DNA of 64,000 nt from Duganella fentianensis (GTDB lineage: Bacteria; Pseudomonadota; Gammaproteobacteria; Burkholderiales; Burkholderiaceae_D). The position numbers were made by a program, and so were the translations under genes. How positions within the stretch are numbered: position 1 is the stretch's first letter; each line of letters opens with the position of its first letter. Shown in pieces: positions 55,719-64,000 of the stretch. The DNA lies in contig NZ_WWCL01000001.1 of assembly GCF_009857835.1 (NCBI RefSeq), positions 1,116,001 through 1,180,000 of the forward strand. The letters are read 5' to 3'. The notes under the pieces were generated by a model. That model did not search any database. It was not told where the DNA came from and saw only the letters and a list, made by a program, of their open reading frames with translations.

Positions 55719-57290
55719 ATGAGTGATTCCATCAAAGCATATCTGGTCGGTGGCGGTATCGGTAACCTCGCCGCAGCAGCCTTTATGATCCGCGACGCCG
55801 GTGTGGCGGGCAGCGATATCACCATATTCGAAGCCTCGCCATTATCGGGCGGCAGTCTGGATGGCGGCGGCAATGCGGAAACCGGCTACACCCTGCGCGG
55901 CGGCCGCATGCTCACCACCGATAACTACGAATGCACCTGGGATCTGTTCAAGAGCATCCCTTCGCTGGAGCACGTGGGCAAGACCGTGTACGACGAAACC
56001 ATCGCTTTCAACGAGATGCACAAATCGCACTCGAAAGCGCGACTGGTGGATCGCAACCGCTTCCGCCTGAATGTGTCGTCGATGGGATTCAATATGCACG
56101 AACGCGCCGAGCTGATGGCGCTGGCCGAAGCGGACGAAGAAAAGCTGGGCAATACTGCGATTACGGACTGGCTCTCGCCGGAATTTTTCGATACCAAATT
56201 CTGGTATATGTGGGCCACTACTTTCGCTTTCCAGCCATGGCATAGCGCGGTGGAATTCAAGCGCTATCTGCATCGCTTCATGATGGAGTTCTCGCGCATC
56301 GAAACGCTGGCCGGTGTGAAACGCACGGTGTACAACCAGTACGATTCGCTGGTGCGTCCGCTGCAGCACTGGCTGCAGGAGCAGGGCGTACGCGTGGTCC
56401 ACAACTGCAAGGTGGAAGACATCGAACTGGATGAAGATGGCGGCAATACCATCGTCGAGCGTCTGCGCTGCAGCCGTGATGGTGTGGCTGAAACCATCGA
56501 AGTGCGCCCGCAGGATCTGGTGTTCTTCCAGAACGGTTCGATGACGGACGCATCGAGCTTCGGCAACATGCACAGCGCTCCGCCGAAATTCGATAAGCGC
56601 GACAGTCAGGGCTGGGCGCTGTGGGAGAAGCTGGCAGTGGATCGTCCCCAGTTCGGCAACCCTGCTGCGTTCAATACCAGCATTCCCGAATCGTGGTGGG
56701 AGTCGTTCACCGTGACGCTGAAAGACCCGGCCTTCTTCGACAAGATGGAGCAGTTCACCGGCAACACCGATGGCACGGGCGGGCTGGTCACGTTCAAGGA
56801 TTCCAACTGGCTGATGTCGGTTGTACTGGCGCACCAGCCGCACTTTGCCGGCCAGCCGGAAGGCGTGCAGGTATTCTGGGGCTATGCCCTGCATCCTGAT
56901 CGCGTCGGCAACTTCGTCGCCAAGCCTATGGCCGATTGCACAGGCGAAGAAATCCTGCGCGAGCTGTGCGGCCACCTGAACTTCGATATGCAGATCATGG
57001 AAAAGGCTAACTGCATCCCTTGCCGTATGCCTTACATCACCAGCATGTTCATGCCGCGCTTCAAGAGCGACCGTCCGCTGCCCGTGCCGACCAACTCGCG
57101 CAATCTGGCCTTCGTCAGCCAGTTTGTCGAGATACCGGAAGATGTGGTGTTCACGGTGGAGTACTCGGTGCGTGCGGCGCAGATGGCCGTGTATGAACTG
57201 CTGAACGTGAAACGCACCGTGCCGCCAGTGAGCCACTACGACAAGTCGCTGAAAGTGAAACTGGAAACGCTGGTCAAAGCCTTCCGCTAG
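55719..57290 (+). CDS. ohyA: Oleate hydratase (MCRA family, FAD-dependent)
   Basis: 523 aa. ATG 55719 is chosen because AAGAGGG stands correctly before it; three earlier in-frame starts have none. N-terminal FAD fold AYLVGGGIGNLAAAAFMIRDAG, then FEASPLSGGSLDGGG, RGGRMLTTDNYECTWDLF and a C-terminal helical part (PYITSMFMPRF). It adds water to the C9-C10 double bond of oleate, giving 10-hydroxystearate, a detoxification or membrane-stress function. Single gene with no fatty-acid neighbours. All family motifs look complete. Confidence 0.95.
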   Translation: MSDSIKAYLVGGGIGNLAAAAFMIRDAGVAGSDITIFEASPLSGGSLDGGGNAETGYTLRGGRMLTTDNYECTWDLFKSIPSLEHVGKTVYDETIAFNEMHKSHSKARLVDRNRFRLNVSSMGFNMHERAELMALAEADEEKLGNTAITDWLSPEFFDTKFWYMWATTFAFQPWHSAVEFKRYLHRFMMEFSRIETLAGVKRTVYNQYDSLVRPLQHWLQEQGVRVVHNCKVEDIELDEDGGNTIVERLRCSRDGVAETIEVRPQDLVFFQNGSMTDASSFGNMHSAPPKFDKRDSQGWALWEKLAVDRPQFGNPAAFNTSIPESWWESFTVTLKDPAFFDKMEQFTGNTDGTGGLVTFKDSNWLMSVVLAHQPHFAGQPEGVQVFWGYALHPDRVGNFVAKPMADCTGEEILRELCGHLNFDMQIMEKANCIPCRMPYITSMFMPRFKSDRPLPVPTNSRNLAFVSQFVEIPEDVVFTVEYSVRAAQMAVYELLNVKRTVPPVSHYDKSLKVKLETLVKAFR

Positions 57291-57302
57291 ATCTGCGCGC
57301 AT

Positions 57303-57363
57303 AAAAAAAACGGGGTCAGACAGGACAAGCGGGCATTGCGCCCCGTGTACTGCCTGACCCCGT
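57303..57363 (-). terminator. Terminator of the DUF1854/ABC operon (long GGGGTCAG palindrome)
   Basis: ACGGGGTCAG (57310-57319) and CTGACCCCGT (57354-57363) are the outer arms of an imperfect stem of about 18 bp. On the minus strand it is followed by eight T, so it ends the leftward operon; rightward it lacks a T-run. GGGGTCAGAC-type words recur as repeats in related genomes. Confidence 0.75.
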
Positions 57364-57379
57364 TGCTATTTGTGGCGGC

Positions 57380-57847
57380 CTACAGGAAGCGGTCGAGGAT
57401 TTTCTTGCTGTGCTTATCCAGCTCGCGCAGATCGCGCACGAGGAAGTGGATGCCGTGTATGTCCGAGATCAAGAGCGTATCCACGGTCAGGCGGCGGATA
57501 TCTTCTTCGCCGCGCAGCACGAACTCCGTTTCGCCGCGATCCGTCGTCACCGTCCACGTGCACGGCGTGGCATAGCTGGTAACGTTGTGGATGCGGCTGA
57601 TCTCCGGCATGAACTCGCGGCCGGCCAGTTCTTCGCGCACCAGTGCGCCCGCCTGTGCATCGAGGTCTTCGATGCGGTCTATCCAGCCCACTTCCTTGCC
57701 GTCCGTATTGACCAGCGAGATGCCATCTTCCGGCGCCTGCACCGGAAAGGCGCGCACGGGCGCTACGCCTTCATGCACATCGCCTTCCGGCGTGGTCAGT
57801 ATCAGCTTGCCGTAGGCGTTGCGCGTCAGTTTGAATTGTGTCGTCAT
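57380..57847 (-). CDS. DUF1854 protein, cyanophycin-associated
   Basis: 155 aa, no signal or membrane segment. EGVAPVRAFPVQAPEDGISLVNTDGKEVGWI and a final LLISDIHGIHFLVRDLRELDKHSKKILDRFL are the family's conserved ends. Proteins of this domain are repeatedly found next to an ABC exporter and cyanophycin synthetase genes, as here, but no activity has been shown. It is the second gene of the leftward operon, 15 bp after the exporter gene, so it may act as its cytosolic partner. Confidence 0.88.
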   Translation of the reverse strand: MTTQFKLTRNAYGKLILTTPEGDVHEGVAPVRAFPVQAPEDGISLVNTDGKEVGWIDRIEDLDAQAGALVREELAGREFMPEISRIHNVTSYATPCTWTVTTDRGETEFVLRGEEDIRRLTVDTLLISDIHGIHFLVRDLRELDKHSKKILDRFL

Positions 57848-57862
57848 GAGTCGGTTCTCTGC

Positions 57863-60121
57863 TTATTCTTCGGCCAGGGTGGCGGCGTTGCGTGCCTGCG
57901 CCTGATACAGGCGGTAGTAGGCGCCTTCCAGTGCCATCAGCTCGTCGTGCGGGCCTTCCTCCACCACTTCGCCGCGATCGAGCACGATCAGGCGGTCGGC
58001 CTTCTGCAGCGTGGACAGGCGGTGCGCAATCGCGATGGTGGTGCGGCCCTGTACCAGATTCTCCAGCGCGCGCTGGATTTCTTTTTCCGTTTCCGAGTCT
58101 ACCGATGCCGTTGCTTCGTCGAGGATCAGAATCTTCGGATCGATCAGCAGGGCGCGGGCAATCGAGATACGCTGGCGCTCACCGCCGGACAGGCCCTGAC
58201 CACGTTCGCCCACCATCGAGTCATAGCCCTGCGGCAGACGCAGAATGAATTCGTGCGCATGCGCGGCGCGCGCTGCGGCGATGATCTCGGCACGGGTGGC
58301 GTCCGGTTTGCCATAGGCCAGATTCTCGGCAATGGTGCCGAAGAACAGGAAGGGCTCCTGCAGCACCAGGCCGATGTTGCGGCGGTAGTCCGACACGGCG
58401 AACGAGCGGATGTCTACACCATCGAGCATGATGGCGCCTTCGGCCACATCGTAGAAGCGGCAGATCAGGTTGACCAGCGTGGATTTGCCGGAACCGGAGT
58501 GACCCACCAGACCGACCATTTCGCCCGCCTTGATGTTCAGATTGATGCTGCGGTTGACGGCGCGGTTACCGTAGCGGAAGCCCACTTCACGCAGGGTGAT
58601 ATTGCCTTCTACCTTGGCCAGCTTGACCGGACTGGCCGGTTCCGGCACCGAGGATACGTGGTCGAGAATGTCGAAGATACGCTTGGCCGCCGAAGCCGAT
58701 TTCTGCGTGACGGAGACGATGCGGCTCATCGAGTCGAGACGGCCATAGAAGCGGCTCGAATACGAAATGAACAGGCTCAGTACACCGACAGTGATATGGC
58801 CTTTGGACACCTGATAGATGCCGAACACCCAGATCACCAGCAGGCCGATCTCGGTCAGGAAGGAGACGGTAGGCGAGAACAGCGACCAGATCTTGTTGAG
58901 CTTATCGTTGACGGCCAGATTGTGCTTGTTGGCAGTGCGGAAGCGGTTGGCTTCGCGGTCTTCCTGTGCAAAGGCTTTCACCACGCGGATGCCGGGGATG
59001 GTATCGGCCAGCACGTTGGTGACTTCGCCCCACACGCGGTCGATTTTCTCGAAGCCTGTGCGCAGACGGTCACGCACCACATGGATGATCCACGCAATGA
59101 AGGGCAGCGGCAGCAGCGTAATTGCGGCCATCCACGGATCGATGGTGAACAGGATCACGCCCGTCATGATGATCATCAGGCAGTCGGAAGCGAAGTCCAG
59201 CAGGTGCAGGGACAGGAACACGCAGATACGGTCACTCTCGCTGCCGATGCGCGACATCAGATCGCCCGTACGTTTGCCGCCGAAGTATTCCAGCGACAGC
59301 TTGAGCAGGTGTTCGTAAGTGGTGGTGCGCAGGTCAGCGCCTATGCGCTCCGACACCAGTGCCAGCACATAGGTTTTACCCCAGCCCAGTATCCACGCGA
59401 GGATGGCCGAACCGAGCAGGCCGCTCATGTACAGCGTGACCAGATTGGTATCGACGGGCTGGCCGTTCTGGTAAGGGATCAGCACATTGTCCATCAGCGG
59501 ACGGGTGAGGTAGGGCGGAATCATGTGCGCGCTGGTACTGAGCAGCATCAGCGTGAAGCCCAGTGCCAGTTGCCAGCGATACGGGCTGGCGAAACGCCAC
59601 AGGCGGAACAGCGTCCACGTCGATGGCGGTGTGTACACCACCTTGGTGCAGATCGGGCATTCTTCCTGTTCCGGCTCGAGCGGCGCCTTGCAGCTAGGGC
59701 AGACGTTGGCCTCTTCGCGCACCACTGGCAGGCCGGTGGCGTGGCTATCGAGGTGGGCTTCGAACTGTTCGACCAGACGGATGGCTTGCAGGTTCTGGCC
59801 CAGCGTGAAGCGCCATGCACCGAGGCGGCCGGCTTCGTTGAACAGTTCGATGTGGCCGACGCCCGCATGGTCGTGATGCTGCAGGCGCAGCGCTTTAGTG
59901 AAATGCCAATGTTGCCATTTCTCTTCCCCCGGTGCGCGCGCCAGCAAGCGCTGCTCGGTGAGTACCAGCACACCTTTCGCGAAACGAAGTTGCGCATCCA
60001 GGTCAACCTCCAGGGCACTTACAACGTTTTCCCCTTTGGAAAGTTGTGCCTGTATCTCGGAACGCCAGCGCTCGGGCAGTTCGCTAGCGCTAGCGGCGGA
60101 GGAAAGTTGTTCAGTTGTCAT
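57863..60121 (-). CDS. ABC exporter with N-terminal PH-like domain and zinc ribbon, cyanophycin-associated
   Basis: 752 aa from ATG 60121 (GGAG upstream). Residues 1 to about 135 form a soluble domain resembling a pleckstrin/GRAM-type fold. A zinc ribbon with Cys141, Cys144, Cys155 and Cys158 follows. Then comes a six-helix exporter domain (about 170-460) and an ATPase domain with Walker A GHSGSGKST, signature LSGGERQR and ILILDEATASVDSET. All ATPase motifs are intact, so it should be active as a homodimer. Its divergence from two cyanophycin synthetase genes suggests a role in that metabolism, but its substrate is not known. Confidence 0.9.
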   Translation of the reverse strand: MTTEQLSSAASASELPERWRSEIQAQLSKGENVVSALEVDLDAQLRFAKGVLVLTEQRLLARAPGEEKWQHWHFTKALRLQHHDHAGVGHIELFNEAGRLGAWRFTLGQNLQAIRLVEQFEAHLDSHATGLPVVREEANVCPSCKAPLEPEQEECPICTKVVYTPPSTWTLFRLWRFASPYRWQLALGFTLMLLSTSAHMIPPYLTRPLMDNVLIPYQNGQPVDTNLVTLYMSGLLGSAILAWILGWGKTYVLALVSERIGADLRTTTYEHLLKLSLEYFGGKRTGDLMSRIGSESDRICVFLSLHLLDFASDCLMIIMTGVILFTIDPWMAAITLLPLPFIAWIIHVVRDRLRTGFEKIDRVWGEVTNVLADTIPGIRVVKAFAQEDREANRFRTANKHNLAVNDKLNKIWSLFSPTVSFLTEIGLLVIWVFGIYQVSKGHITVGVLSLFISYSSRFYGRLDSMSRIVSVTQKSASAAKRIFDILDHVSSVPEPASPVKLAKVEGNITLREVGFRYGNRAVNRSINLNIKAGEMVGLVGHSGSGKSTLVNLICRFYDVAEGAIMLDGVDIRSFAVSDYRRNIGLVLQEPFLFFGTIAENLAYGKPDATRAEIIAAARAAHAHEFILRLPQGYDSMVGERGQGLSGGERQRISIARALLIDPKILILDEATASVDSETEKEIQRALENLVQGRTTIAIAHRLSTLQKADRLIVLDRGEVVEEGPHDELMALEGAYYRLYQAQARNAATLAEE

Positions 60122-60436
60122 TGTGCAGCGTACTCCGGATGGGAAAAGGGCGGGCCTGGGCAAAATATTCACTCTGCCAGCAAGCAGTTGCGGCTGATAT
60201 AAGTGCGTATTTACGGTATTCTGTCACTTGTAACAGTTTTGACGGAAAACAAGGAAATACCGGTGTTTTGTGCTGGCGGCAAGTATAACGCACAGACATA
60301 AACGCCGGAACAGCTTGATGAACTTGATCGAAGCCACAGGTACAACCAAATGCTATTTGGCAGCAAGCAGTAGTTCAGGGGTTAAAATACGGCGCGGGTA
60401 GGCCACGGCTGATAACAAAGACACAAGAATAGAAAC
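60122..60436. other. Divergent control region of the cyanophycin locus
   Basis: 315 bp without a gene. An imperfect inverted repeat at 60221-60236 (CTGTCAC-TT-GTAACAG) is a candidate operator. A TAAAAT near 60380 could be the -10 for the synthetase gene, without a good -35. AT-richer than the flanking genes. Confidence 0.4.
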
Positions 60437-62602
60437 ATGATCAAGAAGAAAGACATCGACATTCTGCGCGTGACGTATCTGCGCGGACCGAATATCTGGA
60501 CCTATCGCCCGGTGATTGAAGCCTGGCTCGATATCGGTGAACTGGAAAACTTCCCCTCGAATCTGCTCCCCGGTCTGTATGAGCGCCTGACGGCGATCCT
60601 GCCGGGTCTGATCGTGCACCGTTGCGGTGTGGGCGAGCATGGCGGTTTCCTCGAGCGTCTGCGTGACGGCACGTATGCTGGCCACATCCTCGAGCACGTG
60701 GTGCTGGAGCTGCAGAATCTGGCCGGCATGAAAACCGGCTTCGGCAAAACCCGCCAGATCGGTGAAGATACGGGCCTGTACAAGATGGCTTTCCGCACCC
60801 GTCAGGAACGTGTGGGCCGCGCCGCGCTGGCCGCTGGCCGCGACCTGCTGATGGCGATGATCGAAGACCGTCCGTACGACGTCGATGCCACCGTGGCCGA
60901 GCTGACCGATATGGTCGAGCGTCTGTGCCTGGGCCCGAGCACGGGCAATATCGTCGATGCTGCCGGTGTGCGCAAGATTCCGTTCATCCGTCTGACCGAC
61001 GGCAATCTGGTACAGCTGGGCCATGGCGCACGTCAGCGCCGCATCTGGACTGCTGAAACGGAAGACACCAGCGCGATTGCCGAAGGCATTGCCAGCGACA
61101 AGGACCTGACCAAGTCGCTGCTGTCCTCGTGCGGCGTGCCCGTACCGGAAGGCGAACTGGTCACCAATCGCGAAGCGGCCGCCGAAGCGGCCAAGGACAT
61201 CGGCATGCCGGTGGCAGTGAAGCCCTACGATGGCAATCATGGCCGTGGCGTTTCGCTCAACCTGAACACGCCGGAAGAAGTGGCTGCTGCCTACGATGTG
61301 GCAGCGCTGCGCGGCGGTAGCAAGAACGTCATCGTCGAGCGCTTCATTCCCGGCGACGAACATCGCCTGCTGGTGGTGGGCAAACGCATGGTGGCGGCAG
61401 CCGCCGGCGAATCGCTGTGGGTGACGGGCGATGGCAAATCGAATATCGTCGAACTGTGCAACCTGCAGATCAACATCGATCCGCGCCGTGGCGAAACGGA
61501 AGACCACCCGCTGGGACTGGTCACGCCGGAAAAGAGCCCGGAAATCCTGCTGGAACTGGAACGCCAGAATCTGACCGTGCAATCGGTACCGGCGGCCGGC
61601 TTCAAAGTGCTGATCCAGCCTAACGGCAATGTGGCGATCGACGTGACCGACAAAGTGCACCCGCAAGTGGCGGCCATGGCCGCGCTGGCCGCTCGTGTAG
61701 TCGGCCTTGATATCGCCGGCATCGATCTGGTGGCCAGCGACATCACCCGTCCGCTGGAAGAGCAGGGCGGCGCGATTATCGAAGTCAATGCCAGCCCGGG
61801 CCTGCTGGCCCACCTCAAGCCTGCCGTGGGCGAACCGCGCAATGTGGGCGAAGCCATCGTCGATCACCTGTTTGCACCGGAACTTGATGGCCGTATGCCT
61901 ATCGTCGGCATCGCCGGCAAGCACGGCACCACCATGACGGCGCGCATCGTCGCGTGGCTGCTGCAGATCAGCGGCAAGAAGACGGGCCTGAGCTGTGCCG
62001 ATGGCCTGTTCGTCAACGGCCGCTTGCTGCCGCGTGATGGTCTGACGGACTGGGAAACGGGCGAGCGCATGCTGCTCAACAAGAGCGTGGAAGCGGGCGT
62101 GTTCGAAGCCAGCGCCCGCATGATCCTGAGCGAAGGTCTGGCCTACGACAAGTGCGCCGTGGGTGTGGTGACCGACGTTAGCGATTTTGAAGATGTCGGC
62201 GATTTCTATATCGATAGCGCCGACAAGCTGTACAACGTGCTGCGCACGCAGGTCGATGTGATCCTGCCTAGCGGCGCTGCGGTGCTGAATGCCGCCGACG
62301 AACAGGTGGTCGAAATGGCCGAACTGTGCGACGGTGCAGTGATTTTCTACGGCGTGGACGAGCATCTGGCCGCCATCGCTGCCCATCGTCAGGAAGCTGG
62401 CCGCGTGGTGTTCCAGCGTGCCGACCGCATCGTGCTGGGCGAGGGCAGTGTGGACGTGGCAACGCTGCCGCTGTCGCCGCTGGTACCGCCGGAAGCCGTG
62501 CTGGCCGCGATTGCTGCCGCATGGGCGCTGGGCCTGACGCCGGATCTGATCGGCGCCGGTCTGCGCACCTTCGAGGCGACCCCGAAAAAAACACATCACT
62601 GA
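60437..62602 (+). CDS. cphA: Short cyanophycin synthetase (CphA2/CphA'-like) with altered Mur-ligase P-loop
   Basis: 721 aa, against about 870 for standard CphA. N-terminal domain (TYLRGPNIWTYRPVIEAW, HILEHVVLELQNLAG), ATP-grasp domain intact (PVAVKPYDGNHGRGVSLNL, IEVNASPGLLAH), then a Mur-ligase-like domain whose P-loop reads GIAGKHGTT (491-499) instead of the usual GTNGKTT type. Length and P-loop resemble CphA2 enzymes that join beta-Asp-Arg dipeptides with one ATP site. It may need the neighbouring full-length enzyme. The gene precedes the second synthetase by 16 bp, as cphA'-cphA pairs do in other betaproteobacteria. Confidence 0.9.
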   Translation: MIKKKDIDILRVTYLRGPNIWTYRPVIEAWLDIGELENFPSNLLPGLYERLTAILPGLIVHRCGVGEHGGFLERLRDGTYAGHILEHVVLELQNLAGMKTGFGKTRQIGEDTGLYKMAFRTRQERVGRAALAAGRDLLMAMIEDRPYDVDATVAELTDMVERLCLGPSTGNIVDAAGVRKIPFIRLTDGNLVQLGHGARQRRIWTAETEDTSAIAEGIASDKDLTKSLLSSCGVPVPEGELVTNREAAAEAAKDIGMPVAVKPYDGNHGRGVSLNLNTPEEVAAAYDVAALRGGSKNVIVERFIPGDEHRLLVVGKRMVAAAAGESLWVTGDGKSNIVELCNLQINIDPRRGETEDHPLGLVTPEKSPEILLELERQNLTVQSVPAAGFKVLIQPNGNVAIDVTDKVHPQVAAMAALAARVVGLDIAGIDLVASDITRPLEEQGGAIIEVNASPGLLAHLKPAVGEPRNVGEAIVDHLFAPELDGRMPIVGIAGKHGTTMTARIVAWLLQISGKKTGLSCADGLFVNGRLLPRDGLTDWETGERMLLNKSVEAGVFEASARMILSEGLAYDKCAVGVVTDVSDFEDVGDFYIDSADKLYNVLRTQVDVILPSGAAVLNAADEQVVEMAELCDGAVIFYGVDEHLAAIAAHRQEAGRVVFQRADRIVLGEGSVDVATLPLSPLVPPEAVLAAIAAAWALGLTPDLIGAGLRTFEATPKKTHH

Positions 62603-62618
62603 GAGAACACACAGATTT

Positions 62619-64000
62619 ATGGAAGTCATCCGTACCCGCGCCCTTCGCGGCCCGAATCTCTGGAGCCACCACACTGCGGTGGAGGTTATTGTTTCGTGCC
62701 CGCCTGAAGAGCGTTCGATTGCCGGCATTCCCGGTTTCGAACAGCGCCTGCATGCGCGCTTCCCTGCCATCGGTGCACTGCAGCCGACCGGCCATTCCGG
62801 CGATGTGCCCATGGCGCGCGTGCTGGAAGTGGCGGCCCTGAGCCTGCAGGCGCAGGCTGGCTGCCCTGTCACCTTCAGCCGTACCACGGCCACGCTGGAA
62901 GACGGCATCTACCAGACCGTGGTGGAGTACAGCGAAGAAGCGGTAGGCCGTCTGGCCATGACGCTGGCGGAAAACCTGATCAATGCCGCACTGGCCGATA
63001 CGCCCTTCGATCTGAAAGGCGCACTGGCCGAACTGGCCGAACTTGATGAAGACGTGCGTCTGGGCCCGAGCACGGGCGCGATTGTCAGCGCTGCAGTGGC
63101 ACGCGACATTCCGTTCCGCCGTCTGACCGAAGGCAGCATGGTGATGTTTGGCTGGGGCTCGCGCCAGCGCCGCATACAGGCCGCCGAAACGGACACCACC
63201 AGCGCGATCGGCGAAGCGATTGCGCAGGACAAGGAACTCACCAAGAAGCTGCTGCATGCAGCCGGCGTGCCGGTGCCTATCGGCCGCACGGCGGAAGATG
63301 CGGAAGACGCCTGGGCGGCAGCGCTGGAAATCGGCCTGCCGGTGGTGGTGAAACCGAAGGACGGCAATCAGGGCAAGGGTGTCACGGTCAACGTGATGAC
63401 CAAGGAGCATCTGGAAAAAGCCTTCCACACGGCGCGCGAATTCCGCGACGACATCATGGTCGAGCGTTATCTGCCGGGCCACGATTTCCGTCTGCTGGTG
63501 ATCGGTAACAAGCTGGTGGCAGCGGCCCGCCGCGATCCGCCGCAAGTGGTGGGCGATGGCGTGCACACGGTGCGCGAACTGGTCAACATCGTCAATGCCG
63601 ATCCGCGTCGCGGTAGCGGTCACTCGACTTCGCTGACCAAGATCCGTTTCGACGATATCGCACTGGCCCGTCTGGCGCTGCAGGATCTGGAAGCGGATTC
63701 GGTACCGGCCAAAGGCCAGCGCGTGATTCTGCGTAACAATGCCAACCTGTCCACCGGTGGCAGCGCCACCGATGTGACGGACGATGTGCATCCGGAAGTG
63801 GCCGCCCGCGCGGTGGAAGCAGCGCAGATGATCGGTCTGGATATCTGCGGCGTGGACGTAGTATGCGAGAGCGTGCTGCAACCGATCGAAAACCAGCGCG
63901 GCGGCGTGGTGGAAGTGAATGCCGCGCCGGGTCTGCGTATGCACATTGCGCCTTCGTTCGGCAAAGGCCGTGCGGTTGGCGAAGCCATCGTCAACACCAT
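62619..64000 (+). CDS. cphA: Cyanophycin synthetase CphA, 3' end outside window
   Basis: The first 460 codons from ATG 62619 are present. N-terminal domain (RALRGPNLWSHHTAVEV) and ATP-grasp domain (PVVVKPKDGNQGKGVTVNV, RYLPGHDFRLLVIGNK, VEVNAAPGLRMH) are complete up to the start of the Mur-ligase domain, which lies beyond the window. It makes the Asp-Arg storage polymer cyanophycin from aspartate and arginine using ATP. It is the second gene of the tandem synthetase operon. Confidence 0.93.
   Translation, partial: MEVIRTRALRGPNLWSHHTAVEVIVSCPPEERSIAGIPGFEQRLHARFPAIGALQPTGHSGDVPMARVLEVAALSLQAQAGCPVTFSRTTATLEDGIYQTVVEYSEEAVGRLAMTLAENLINAALADTPFDLKGALAELAELDEDVRLGPSTGAIVSAAVARDIPFRRLTEGSMVMFGWGSRQRRIQAAETDTTSAIGEAIAQDKELTKKLLHAAGVPVPIGRTAEDAEDAWAAALEIGLPVVVKPKDGNQGKGVTVNVMTKEHLEKAFHTAREFRDDIMVERYLPGHDFRLLVIGNKLVAAARRDPPQVVGDGVHTVRELVNIVNADPRRGSGHSTSLTKIRFDDIALARLALQDLEADSVPAKGQRVILRNNANLSTGGSATDVTDDVHPEVAARAVEAAQMIGLDICGVDVVCESVLQPIENQRGGVVEVNAAPGLRMHIAPSFGKGRAVGEAIVNT

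Noticed and set aside
57410-60202. A 930-codon plus-strand open frame
   Set aside because: It lies opposite the DUF1854 and ABC exporter genes, has no recognisable motif and the composition of a reverse-frame shadow.
60353-62908. An 851-codon minus-strand open frame
   Set aside because: Antisense to the short cyanophycin synthetase, with no family features.

Overview
The window comes from a GC-rich Gram-negative chromosome. It is best read as a betaproteobacterium of the family Oxalobacteraceae (Janthinobacterium/Duganella/Massilia type). The evidence for this is gene content: a PEP-CTERM protein, betaproteobacterial porins, a split ArnA pathway, two adjacent cyanophycin synthetase genes and an alaA-hom pair. 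Genes are densely packed, intrinsic terminators are frequent, and there is no phage, insertion sequence or CRISPR array. The species assignment is inference; no rRNA gene is present.

Region by region. 1-6300: start of a metallo-beta-lactamase-fold gene; a copper module (copA-cueR, and further on a copZ chaperone) in which copA and copZ carry near-identical CueR-type promoters with 19-bp spacers; an S41 peptidase; a TauE/SafE exporter; an orphan HicB-like protein. 6400-11530: PEP-CTERM protein, OprB-type porin, PhoH-like ATPase, Bcp peroxiredoxin. 11587-19350: a leftward operon for 4-amino-4-deoxy-L-arabinose modification of lipid A (Mth938-domain gene, arnT, SMR-type flippase subunit, arnB, arnC, separate formyltransferase and decarboxylase genes, arnD). 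19556-22550: alaA-type aminotransferase, homoserine dehydrogenase, RraB-like protein.

22614-31305: TctDE-like two-component system facing a porin, a TctC-like binding protein, and a complete Fbp-type ABC transporter (binding protein, fused permease, ATPase). The Tct permease subunits are absent, so this looks like a hybrid uptake locus. 31508-35656: LplT-PlsC-type fusion and a membrane diguanylate cyclase. 35800-42424: RND efflux pump operon (MFP, RND, OMF) with a TetR regulator and a palindromic operator. Then tRNA-Pro(GGG), a LysR/EamA divergent pair, a YitT protein, a TonB-domain protein and a VOC protein.

46349-55512: a beta-glucan/cellobiose locus: sugar-binding protein, LacI-family regulator, GH5, GH1, GH3 and a FucP-type sugar importer. 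Matching LacI-type operators sit in front of the binding protein and of the GH5 operon. An intrinsic terminator between the first operator and its gene suggests an attenuator or small RNA. 55719-57290: oleate hydratase. 57380-64000: a cyanophycin locus in which a DUF1854 protein and an ABC exporter with an unusual N-terminal domain plus zinc ribbon are divergent from two tandem cyanophycin synthetase genes. The first of these is short and has an altered Mur-ligase P-loop; the second runs off the window.

The least described part is the cyanophycin-associated DUF1854/ABC pair and its short synthetase. The hybrid TctDE/ABC locus and the LacI-controlled leader with a terminator are also worth checking.
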